DNA from: Flavobacteriales bacterium
GTDB lineage: Bacteria; Bacteroidota; Bacteroidia; NS11-12g; UBA955
Assembly: GCA_947472115.1 (NCBI GenBank)
Contig: CANIZU010000026.1
Span: 1-15,744, forward strand
Direction of reading: 5' to 3'
Length of the DNA stretch: 15,744 nucleotides
Below are positions 5,624-12,073 of this stretch, piece after piece (within the stretch, counting starts at the first letter, position 1; every line of letters begins with the position of its first letter). The translations under genes and the position numbers were made by a program. The notes below the pieces were generated by a model. The model saw only the letters and a program-made list of their open reading frames with translations. It did no database searches and had not been told where the DNA came from.

Positions 5624-6649
5624 CTTCCCACCAGGGAGCGCGGCGGGATTCACCATTTCGCCGATGGTTTGATGGAAACATTGGGCCGCGCGGAGCGCGG
5701 CCTCCACTTCACCCAGTGAAGCAGCCCCAACACTCAACAGCAAACCCCCACTGCTCTGAGGATCCACCAACCATGCAAATGCGCCCGCATCCCGCATGTC
5801 GATTTCCCCCTCATAAGCATTCCAATTCCGCATCGCATTGTCGGGCAAAACAAACTGCGAAGCAAATGTCTCCGCCTCGGCAATCCGAGGTAACTTATTA
5901 GATTCAAGCACCGACCCCAATCCACTGGCCTTGCAGAGTTCGAGTAAGTGGCCCGCCAATCCAAACCCAGTAACGTCCGTGATGGCATGTACACCCGAAA
6001 TCCCACCCAAAATGGAACCCACGTGATTCGTTTGGACAATCCACTTGTATAAAATTTCATCCTGCTCCAATGAAGTGAGGCCGCGCTTATGCGCGGCCGA
6101 AAGCATCCCCAAACCCAATGGCTTCGTTAATAGTAAAACATCCCCCGCCTTGGCACCCGCGTTGGTCTTCAAATTCGCTGAATCCACCAGCCCGGTGACA
6201 CTTAACCCAAACATGGGCTCCGGACTGTCGATCGTATGTCCGCCAGCCAAAGGAACCCCCGCAGCATTGCAGATTTCAAGGGCCCCTTGCATCACCTCAC
6301 GTGCTTGCGACACCGGCAGCGTATCAATAGGCCACCCCATCACCGCATTGGCCATAATAGGTTTTCCGCCCATCGCCCACACATCGCTCAACGCATTGGC
6401 CGCCGCTGCCATCCCAAACACCCTGGCATCGTTTACCAACGGCGTAAAAAAATCCACCGTCTGTAATAAGTATTTGCCGTCGCCCAAATCGTAAACAGAA
6501 CAATCATCCCCACCCGAATTTCCTAACACCAAATTGGGGAACGACGCAGAATCTAAAGTGAATCCCTGCAAAATTTCTTGCAAGACAGCAGGCTGAATTT
6601 TGCATCCGCATCCACTGGCTTTTGCATATTGGGTTAGAGGCTTAATCAT
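5606..6649 (-). CDS. selD: Selenide, water dikinase (selenophosphate synthetase)
   Basis: This cytoplasmic enzyme makes selenophosphate from selenide and ATP, the selenium donor for selenocysteine and for 2-selenouridine in tRNA. From the ATG at 6649 it is 347 residues, normal for the family. MIKPLTQYAKASGCGCK carries the catalytic motif: Cys14 and Lys17 correspond to E. coli Cys17 and Lys20. This is the cysteine form, with no in-frame TGA. Further family motifs are SGGDDCSVYDLGDG, GGHTIDSPEPMFGLSVTG, TDVTGFGLAGHLLEL and DPQSSGGLLLSV. An in-frame upstream start at 6682 would add 11 residues (MPTFCDFCNTI) not expected in the family. No selA, selB or selU lies in the window. The gene is divergent from the DUF3108 gene and convergent with the antitoxin remnant, and contains two GC-rich hairpins with identical arms (5684-5702 and 6079-6098). 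Confidence 0.95.
   Translation of the reverse strand: MIKPLTQYAKASGCGCKIQPAVLQEILQGFTLDSASFPNLVLGNSGGDDCSVYDLGDGKYLLQTVDFFTPLVNDARVFGMAAAANALSDVWAMGGKPIMANAVMGWPIDTLPVSQAREVMQGALEICNAAGVPLAGGHTIDSPEPMFGLSVTGLVDSANLKTNAGAKAGDVLLLTKPLGLGMLSAAHKRGLTSLEQDEILYKWIVQTNHVGSILGGISGVHAITDVTGFGLAGHLLELCKASGLGSVLESNKLPRIAEAETFASQFVLPDNAMRNWNAYEGEIDMRDAGAFAWLVDPQSSGGLLLSVGAASLGEVEAALRAAQCFHQTIGEMVNPAALPGGKLLSVI
5684..5702. repeat. Hairpin GGCCGCGC-gga-GCGCGGCC inside selD
   Basis: A perfect 8-base inverted repeat with a 3-base loop encodes the Ala-Ala-Leu-Arg-Ala-Ala stretch of SelD. Its arms are identical to those of the hairpin at 6079-6098. The 10-mer GGAGCGCGGC of its right half also occurs at 5635-5644. 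Confidence 0.6.
6079..6098. repeat. Hairpin GGCCGCGC-ttat-GCGCGGCC inside selD
   Basis: A perfect 8-base inverted repeat with a 4-base loop encodes Ala-Ala-His-Lys-Arg-Gly of SelD. It has the same arms as the hairpin at 5684-5702, about 380 bases away. Confidence 0.6.
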
Positions 6650-6665
6650 AATTGTGTTACAAAAA

Positions 6666-6707
6666 TCGCAAAAGGTTGGCACAGTTTTGGGGGATTCGCA
6701 AAAGATT
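6666..6707. repeat. Direct repeat TCGCAAAAG(G/A)TT between selD and the DUF3108 gene
   Basis: TCGCAAAAGGTT (6666-6677) and TCGCAAAAGATT (6696-6707) match at 11 of 12 bases and start 30 bases apart in the 110-base divergent gap. A regulator site is possible. No confident -7 box was found in this gap: GATTTTTG (minus strand, ending ten bases before the selD ATG) and CAGTTTTG (6682-6689, plus strand) each miss one fixed position. Confidence 0.35.
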
Positions 6708-6759
6708 CGTGTTAAAGGCCATTATCAGCTGACTTTACCACAAACAAAAAATCACAATT

Positions 6760-7566
6760 ATGAAAAAGCCCCACCTCGCAATCATCGCCATCGGCGCTCT
6801 TTTCACTAGCCTGGCGCTCAGTAGTTTCTCCTCCCTTCCAACCCTGTTCCTGGGAAGAAAAGTGGCCAACAACGCCTACCAAACCGGAGAAATCCTCAAA
6901 TATAGAATTCACTACGGCCCCGTCAACGCGGGCCTCGTTAGCATGTCCGTCCTCCCCCAAAGTACCATCATCAATGGCAAAAACACCTACACACTCCGCG
7001 TGGAAGGTGAGACCCTCAAAAGTTTTGATTGGGCCTATAAAGTGCGCGACAAATTTGAAAGCTGGGTGGACCAAGAGTCGCAAGCCCCGCTGAGATACGC
7101 CAAAACCGTGAGAGAAAACAATTACTTCCACCAAGACGTGGCGATTTACGACCACGACAATAAAAAACTCAGAAACAAACAAGGCGAACTCACCATTCCC
7201 CAATACACCCAAGACATCGCCTCGGCCATTTACTATCTAAGAAACCTCGACTACGCCAACGCTACCATAGGAAAACAGTTTCCAGTGGATGTGTACATCG
7301 ATAACCAAGTATATAGCTTGCCCATTACCTACAAAGGGAAAGAAGTGATCAAAACCGACCTCGGTAAAATTCGCTGCATCAAAATCAAACCCAAGTTGGT
7401 GGTAGACCGCGTTTTCAAACACGCCGATGCCCTCACCGTATGGGTCACCGATGATGCCAACCACATCCCAGTGCGCATCGAAGGGGAAATCTATGTAGGC
7501 TCAATCAAAGTTGATTTAATCCAACACCAAGGCCTCAAAAATGCCTTTTCAGCAAAAGTGCTTTAA
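6760..7566 (+). CDS. DUF3108-domain exported protein
   Basis: This is a 268-residue protein with an N-terminal signal sequence: MKKPH, then hydrophobic LAIIAIGALFTSLALSSF at about 6-24, placing the rest outside the cytoplasm. From about residue 40 the sequence follows the DUF3108 pattern: GEILKYRIHYGPVNAGLVSMSV, a DKFESWVD block, an N-x-x-x-H-Q-D-V-A-I-Y-D block, QDIASAIYYLRNLDY, PVDVYIDNQVYSLPITYKGKE and IRCIKIKP, ending with IPVRIEGEIYVGSIKVDL. The family is thought to form an antiparallel beta structure in the cell envelope; its function is not established. The ATG at 6760 directly precedes the signal peptide. The gene is followed by two inverted repeats including a terminator, so it is probably monocistronic. 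It is divergent from selD with no evident link. Confidence 0.88.
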   Translation: MKKPHLAIIAIGALFTSLALSSFSSLPTLFLGRKVANNAYQTGEILKYRIHYGPVNAGLVSMSVLPQSTIINGKNTYTLRVEGETLKSFDWAYKVRDKFESWVDQESQAPLRYAKTVRENNYFHQDVAIYDHDNKKLRNKQGELTIPQYTQDIASAIYYLRNLDYANATIGKQFPVDVYIDNQVYSLPITYKGKEVIKTDLGKIRCIKIKPKLVVDRVFKHADALTVWVTDDANHIPVRIEGEIYVGSIKVDLIQHQGLKNAFSAKVL

Positions 7567-7571
7567 TGATT

Positions 7572-7600
7572 TTAAGTTTTGTAAAATTCACAAAACTTAA
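7572..7600. repeat. Perfect 11-base inverted repeat after the DUF3108 gene
   Basis: TTAAGTTTTGT (7572-7582) and ACAAAACTTAA (7590-7600) flank a 7-base loop, five bases after the stop codon. Neither strand has a T-run after the stem, so it is a weak terminator at best. It may instead protect the mRNA 3' end or bind a protein. Confidence 0.5.
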
Positions 7601-7625
7601 CCCATAGCTTCTCTTCAATTTGCGC

Positions 7626-7662
7626 AAAATGCCAAGGTCTGAAAGCCCTTGGCATTTTATTT
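7626..7662 (+). terminator. Rho-independent terminator
   Basis: AAAATGCCAAGG (7626-7637) pairs perfectly with CCTTGGCATTTT (7647-7658) around a 9-base loop, and the 3' arm runs into TTTTATTTT. It ends transcription from the DUF3108 gene and insulates the toxin-antitoxin pair downstream. Confidence 0.88.
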
Positions 7663-7706
7663 TGTGGTCTTGTTTATACACCACAAGCCATGATCCAAGA
7701 AATTCA

Positions 7707-7738
7707 TTTGCTCAAACAAAACGATACACGTATTTTTG
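7707..7738 (+). promoter_or_regulatory. Promoter of the toxin-antitoxin operon (TTTG-N20-TATTTTTG)
   Basis: TTTG (7707-7710) and TATTTTTG (7731-7738) are exact Bacteroidota -33 and -7 boxes with 20 bases between them, the clearest promoter in the window. The -7 box lies within an imperfect dyad (CACGT 7727-7731 with TTTTT, against AAAAA with ACGTG 7749-7753), a plausible site for autorepression by the antitoxin. The promoter position shows that the in-frame ATG at 7690 is not the real start. Confidence 0.75.
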
Positions 7739-7755
7739 TAAAAAACACACGTGCA

Positions 7756-8010
7756 ATGATCACAAAACTCACCCTTACCGTTGACAAGTCAGTTATCGAC
7801 CAAGCCAAAATTGTGGCCAAAGCGAGCGGCCGATCCCTCTCCAAAATGGTGGAAGAATACCTCGTTTCCCTGAATCGCGCCTCTCAAATCATACAAGAAG
7901 ACGAAGACGACCTAGACGGCTTGCTCACACTTCGAGGCTGCATCAAACTACCCAACAACCTCGATATAGATGATCTACGATACCAGGCCATCATGGAAAA
8001 ACACGGCTAA
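7756..8010 (+). CDS. DUF6364-type antitoxin
   Basis: This 84-residue protein begins MITKLTLTVDKSVIDQAKIVAKASGRSLSKMVEEYL, a beta strand followed by two helices, the ribbon-helix-helix layout of DUF6364 antitoxins. The acidic segment EDEDDLDG (about 50-57) and the C-terminal LRGCIKLPNNLDIDDLRYQAIMEKHG would be the toxin-binding tail. Its role is to bind and neutralise the PIN RNase encoded nine bases downstream and, by family analogy, to repress the shared promoter. The ATG at 7756 lies 17 bases after the -7 box. The upstream ATG at 7690 would precede the -33 box and add a non-family stretch. Confidence 0.85.
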   Translation: MITKLTLTVDKSVIDQAKIVAKASGRSLSKMVEEYLVSLNRASQIIQEDEDDLDGLLTLRGCIKLPNNLDIDDLRYQAIMEKHG

Positions 8011-8019
8011 ATAGCTCTT

Positions 8020-8445
8020 ATGATTCGCGTACTATTAGACACCAACATCATCATCGATTTTTTAAATGATCGACAACCGTTCTCGCTACATGCTGCCGAT
8101 ATCTTCAGGCAAGGACGTAAAAAATCTATCGAGCTATTCACGAGTTCACACAGCTTTGCCACCACCCATTACATCATGAAAAAATTGCTGCCAGAAAAAG
8201 AACTGCGCTCAGCCCTCACCAAACTCAACCAAGACATCCAAATACTCCCCGTCACAGAAAAAGAAATTCAGCACGCGCTATCGTCCAACCACCAAGATTT
8301 TGAAGATTCAATCCAAATTTTCACCGCACTAAAGGGGAACATTGATTACATTGTTACTCGTAACATCAAGGATTTTAAAAAATCACCGGTAAAAGTAAAC
8401 ACACCAGACCAATTGTTACAATCACTCAATCACTCCTCCACATAA
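8020..8445 (+). CDS. PIN-domain RNase toxin (VapC-like)
   Basis: This 141-residue single PIN domain starts MIRVLLDTNIIIDFLNDR with the first metal-binding aspartate at residue 7. The other expected acidic positions are in HQDFEDSIQIFTA (Asp96 most likely) and the terminal motif YIVTRNIKDFKKS (Asp118). HSFATTHYIMKK at about 44-55 is typical of the Bacteroidota PIN toxins that pair with DUF6364 antitoxins. PIN toxins cleave RNA with Mg2+ or Mn2+; the target here cannot be predicted. It is co-transcribed with the antitoxin upstream. Its last 16 bases overlap the end of the convergent murF-alr gene. All key residues appear intact, so it is probably active. Confidence 0.88.
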   Translation: MIRVLLDTNIIIDFLNDRQPFSLHAADIFRQGRKKSIELFTSSHSFATTHYIMKKLLPEKELRSALTKLNQDIQILPVTEKEIQHALSSNHQDFEDSIQIFTALKGNIDYIVTRNIKDFKKSPVKVNTPDQLLQSLNHSST

Positions 8446-11033
8446 ACGCGCGCAACACGCTGCGATACCGCCGTTAAGACCTCGTAAGGAATGGTAGAAC
8501 GACGTTGAGCCAGTGTTTCAACGCGTAAATTTTCACCAAACAGTTCTACTTCATCGCCGGGTTTACAATTCAATCCCGTAACGTCAACCATGGCCATGTC
8601 CATGCAAATGTTGCCCACAAATGGCGCCTCCACCCCTTTGATCCATACCCCAGAATTGGCTTGTCCATCCGCACGCCACAATCCATCCGCATAGCCCGCC
8701 GCAATCACCGCAACCTCTCGATCCCGGGCAGACGCCCCATGCATTCCATATCCCACTCCCTCGCCGGCCTTCACAAACTGGACCTGAGAAATCGTGCTCA
8801 CCCATCGCGTAACCGGTTGCAAAGCCGCCTCAATCACACCCCGCGGATCCACACCATATAAGCCGATGCCCAATCGAACCATCGTAAAACGAGCATCTGC
8901 AAAACGCAAAATACCCCCCGTATTCTCAATGTGCTTCAAAACTGTATATCCTAACCCCTGCTCCAACACGTCCGCCGCCGATGCAAAAACATCCAACTGA
9001 CCGCCAGTAAAATCATCCGAACCCGCAGATTCACTGGCCGCTAAATGACTAAAAACGGAAGCGACTTCTATGTCCACAGACAAATCGTGAATCCTTACCC
9101 CCAATTCGCCCATATCGTCAGGTGCAAATCCCAATCGATGCATACCCGTGTCGATCTCTATGTGAATTTTCAAGCCCTGAACACCCGAACGAATCAGCCC
9201 TTCGAACGATTGAAAACTGTACACCACCGGCTCCAATCCATATTCCTGTAACTGCCACGCCGCACCCGAATCCACATTCATCACCATAATCGGGACGGTA
9301 ATGCCCGCATTCCGCAAGGCGATTCCCTCGTCGATGTAAGCCACCCCCAAATAGTCTACGGCCAGCGCCTGTAAGGCGCGGGCCGACTCAAAGCTGCCAC
9401 TGCCATACCCAAACGCTTTCACCATACACATCACCTTCTTGCCCGCTCCAACCCGCTGCTTGAAATACAAATAATTGTTCTTCAACGCATGCAAATTGAT
9501 CTCCAACCGCGTCTGATGCAACCTAGCCTGCAAACGATTCGCCACCCGCTCCAACCCCGCACTGCGCGATCCCTTGATTAAAATTGAACGCGATGCGATG
9601 CCCGATAAAACCGCAGAATCCATTAACGCCGAAACCGTATCAAATTGCCAAACTTTTGCCAAACCAAAGCCACCACCCATATCCAAATCCCCCGAACCCG
9701 GCACAGAACCCAAACCCCTATACTCCTCCCCAACAAAAACCGCTTCCGTGACCCCGTAATTGGACAACATCCGCAGAATACTATCGCGCAAATCCGCAGC
9801 TTCCATGCCCGTTTGCTCAAACGAACCCAAAATTGAAAGCAACGACAAATTGGGCGACTGTCGCTTTAACATATCCAACGCCACCCCCAAACTCTCCAAA
9901 TCCGCGGAATAACTGTCGTTCAAAATATAATTCCCCGATTTTCCCGCCGCAAACTGCAAACGATTTTCCAAATGAGGCAACTGCGCAAAACGATCCAAAT
10001 GCTCCGGATCCCAACGTTCCAAAGCCTGCAAAACGCACAAACACGACATTGCATTGCTCACCGAAGCCGAATCCATAAAAGGAATATCCAGTTGATGCGA
10101 AGTGCCGCGATGCACAAAATGTATACGCTGTCCGCCAGCCACCAATACCTCAACCTCCATAATCCGAAACTGCGCACCTTCCGCCCAACCCCAATGAATC
10201 GTCTTCATCAGAGAATTTCGCGATTTCAACTTCGATACCTCCGTCCGCACCGCCTCCAAATCAAAAGGATAAACCACCACATCCGCGCCATCGGCCAAAG
10301 CCACCTTGCTCTTCGCCTTTTCTTGCATCGATGCAAAACCCTCCGCATGCGCCTCCCCCAAATGCGTAATCACCGCCAAATTGGGTTGTACGATGTCGTG
10401 CAAGGTTCCCATATCTGCCGAACGCGAAATACCGACCTCCAACAAAGAAAGTTGCGTCGCCAAAGGAATTTCCAACAAACTCAACGCCACACCCAACTGG
10501 GAATTATAACTGCGAGGACTCTTGCCCATGGAAAAATCGCCTTTAAACAACGATGCCAACCACTCCTTTACAATGGTCTTCCCATTACTGCCGGTGATAC
10601 CGACCACAACGCCTGTCAATTGCTTTCGATGCCAAGCCGCCCACTGCTGCAAAGCCAATAAAGTATCATCAACGACCAAAAATAACGCATCGTTAAATTG
10701 CAATATTAAATTAGATTCAAAACGAGAAACCAAAAACATCCGAACCCCAGCGCGATAAGCCTCACCCAAATAAGCATGGCCATCGCGGACGCCTTTTAAT
10801 GCAACAAATAAAGTAGACGATGTCTCGGCCGACCATAACTTCCGGGTGTCGAATACCACCGAACAAATGACATTTCCCCCAATAACCGTCGATTTTCTCA
10901 AATCCGAAGAGGAGGAAATTTCACTGGAAACCGAATTCCCAACCCCAGATTCAAATCCCGCCACAGAATCCACCGCAGCACCCTGCACCCTGCCTCCCGT
11001 AATCTTTACGATATCGTTAAAAGCAAATTTCAC
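8430..11033 (-). CDS. Bifunctional MurF ligase / alanine racemase fusion
   Basis: This 867-residue fusion, known from Bacteroidota, joins UDP-MurNAc-tripeptide:D-Ala-D-Ala ligase (MurF, about 1-505) to PLP-dependent alanine racemase (Alr, about 506-867), so it covers both supply of D-Ala and its use in peptidoglycan precursors. MurF signs are the ATP loop GITGSNGKT (145-153), SYNSQLGVALSLLE (175-188), ITHLGEAHAEGF (222-233), NDSYSADLESL (372-382) and ILIKGSRSAGLE (484-495). Alr signs are EINLHALKNN (511-520), the PLP lysine in VKAFGYGSG (Lys539), EIDTGMHRLGF (626-636), GEGVGYG with the catalytic tyrosine (about Tyr762), IAAGYADG (777-784) and NICMDMAMVDV (808-818). Residues about 18-54 are a Ser/Gly-rich insertion before the FDTRKL uridine-binding region. 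The start is GTG (11033-11031), two bases after the stop of the upstream nucleotidyltransferase gene, implying co-transcription. Confidence 0.95.
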   Translation of the reverse strand: MKFAFNDIVKITGGRVQGAAVDSVAGFESGVGNSVSSEISSSSDLRKSTVIGGNVICSVVFDTRKLWSAETSSTLFVALKGVRDGHAYLGEAYRAGVRMFLVSRFESNLILQFNDALFLVVDDTLLALQQWAAWHRKQLTGVVVGITGSNGKTIVKEWLASLFKGDFSMGKSPRSYNSQLGVALSLLEIPLATQLSLLEVGISRSADMGTLHDIVQPNLAVITHLGEAHAEGFASMQEKAKSKVALADGADVVVYPFDLEAVRTEVSKLKSRNSLMKTIHWGWAEGAQFRIMEVEVLVAGGQRIHFVHRGTSHQLDIPFMDSASVSNAMSCLCVLQALERWDPEHLDRFAQLPHLENRLQFAAGKSGNYILNDSYSADLESLGVALDMLKRQSPNLSLLSILGSFEQTGMEAADLRDSILRMLSNYGVTEAVFVGEEYRGLGSVPGSGDLDMGGGFGLAKVWQFDTVSALMDSAVLSGIASRSILIKGSRSAGLERVANRLQARLHQTRLEINLHALKNNYLYFKQRVGAGKKVMCMVKAFGYGSGSFESARALQALAVDYLGVAYIDEGIALRNAGITVPIMVMNVDSGAAWQLQEYGLEPVVYSFQSFEGLIRSGVQGLKIHIEIDTGMHRLGFAPDDMGELGVRIHDLSVDIEVASVFSHLAASESAGSDDFTGGQLDVFASAADVLEQGLGYTVLKHIENTGGILRFADARFTMVRLGIGLYGVDPRGVIEAALQPVTRWVSTISQVQFVKAGEGVGYGMHGASARDREVAVIAAGYADGLWRADGQANSGVWIKGVEAPFVGNICMDMAMVDVTGLNCKPGDEVELFGENLRVETLAQRRSTIPYEVLTAVSQRVARVYVEE

Positions 11034-11035
11034 TG

Positions 11036-12034
11036 TTATGAATTTCGCAAATTGATTTCTGCACTGTCGCCAATATTCAAACTCGAAGCCGCTCCCACCA
11101 AAATGGCATCCGCCCCAATCAACGAATCCTCCAAAATGGCATTGTTCAACTCCGCGCCCTGACCAATAATGCTATTTTTTAACATCGAACGCGTAATCAC
11201 AGCACCATCGCCGATACTCACATCCGGCCCAATAATGCTATTCTCAACCTTCGCCGTTGGCGAAATATATACCGGCGGAACAATAATATTCCCCTTTTCA
11301 AACTTCACAAACGCCTGCTGATCCACCCGCTTTAACAAATTGCGATTGGTCTGTAAAATGATGTCCTTCTGTCCGCAATCAAACCAAGTATCCACCGTAA
11401 ATGTAGTGAAACCAACGCCTTTGTCGATCATGCACTGCAAAGCATCCGTCAAATGAAACTCGTTCTGCGTCCGAATCTCATGCTGAATGTTATAATCCAA
11501 GCAAGCGAATAAATCCGCAGAATTTTCTATGTAATACAAACCCACCAAAGCCAAATTCGACTTCGGAATCAAGGGCTTTTCGCTCAAACGCAAAATCTGA
11601 CCGTTCTCTTTGAGTTCCGCCACACCAAACTGACGTGGATCCTCAACCTTCCTAACCCCCAAAGCATTCCCGCCTTTGGCAAAAACACCCGCAATATCCG
11701 CCTCAAAAATCGTATCGCCCAAAACAATCAACAAACCCTCGTCGGCCGAAAACGTATCCCGCGTTAACCAGACTGCATGTCCAATTCCCTTGCCCAAAGT
11801 CTGAATCACAAACGTTGATTGATACTGCCCATACTGCTCTGCGATATACTGCTCGATGCGATCCCCCAGATACCCAATCACAAATACAAATTCTGTCACA
11901 CCGGCCTCTACAAGTCGGTCCATGATATGACCCAAAATCGGTTTTCCCGCCAAAGGTATCAACGATTTGGGCTGGGTTCGGGTGTGCGGTTTGAGACGAC
12001 TCCCCATGCCAGCCAAAGGAATAACGGCTTTCAT
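11036..12034 (-). CDS. Sugar-1-phosphate nucleotidyltransferase (glucose-1-phosphate thymidylyltransferase-like)
   Basis: This 332-residue protein has an N-terminal nucleotidyltransferase domain with the signature AGMGSRLKPHTRTQPKSLIP (8-27). VLGDTIFE carries a metal-binding Asp107, LSEKP holds Lys153, and TWFDCGQ lies at 216-222. From about 255 to 322 it has irregular hexapeptide-like repeats (PTAKVENSIIGPDVSIGDGAVI and onward), the left-handed beta helix seen in long-form enzymes. It activates a sugar-1-phosphate with an NTP, probably dTTP or UTP, for cell-surface glycans. The exact sugar and nucleotide cannot be fixed: related GlmU-, ManC- and RmlA-like enzymes share these motifs. The start ATG at 12034 follows a -7 box by 7 bases, and murF-alr follows two bases after its stop. 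Confidence 0.85.
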   Translation of the reverse strand: MKAVIPLAGMGSRLKPHTRTQPKSLIPLAGKPILGHIMDRLVEAGVTEFVFVIGYLGDRIEQYIAEQYGQYQSTFVIQTLGKGIGHAVWLTRDTFSADEGLLIVLGDTIFEADIAGVFAKGGNALGVRKVEDPRQFGVAELKENGQILRLSEKPLIPKSNLALVGLYYIENSADLFACLDYNIQHEIRTQNEFHLTDALQCMIDKGVGFTTFTVDTWFDCGQKDIILQTNRNLLKRVDQQAFVKFEKGNIIVPPVYISPTAKVENSIIGPDVSIGDGAVITRSMLKNSIIGQGAELNNAILEDSLIGADAILVGAASSLNIGDSAEINLRNS

Positions 12035-12041
12035 TGTAAAA

Positions 12042-12049
12042 CAAAGGTA
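12042..12049 (-). promoter_or_regulatory. -7 element TACCTTTG of the nucleotidyltransferase-murF-alr operon
   Basis: Read on the minus strand, TACCTTTG is an exact TAnnTTTG match whose last base lies 7 bases before the ATG at 12034. No -33 TTG was seen at standard spacing. It suggests that transcription begins here rather than relying only on read-through from tilS. Confidence 0.6.
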
Positions 12050-12073
12050 TAATGATTGACCTAAAGTTGTTGC

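Noticed and set aside
5684..6098. selD hairpins as a SECIS element for selenocysteine
   Set aside because: The active-site codon of this SelD is cysteine, there is no in-frame TGA, and the hairpins lie hundreds of bases after the active-site codon, whereas bacterial SECIS elements directly follow the UGA.
7690..7755. ATG at 7690 as start of the DUF6364 antitoxin
   Set aside because: It lies upstream of the -33/-7 promoter and would add 22 residues not belonging to the family. The ATG at 7756 fits both promoter and family start.
9362..9385. GCGCC-tgtaa-GGCGC hairpin inside the alanine racemase part
   Set aside because: It is a short stem of only five bases, within coding sequence that explains it, and it is not repeated elsewhere in the window.
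9972..10661. Plus-strand open frame (229 codons) inside murF-alr
   Set aside because: It is antisense to catalytic parts of MurF, with an arginine/histidine/leucine-rich shadow composition.
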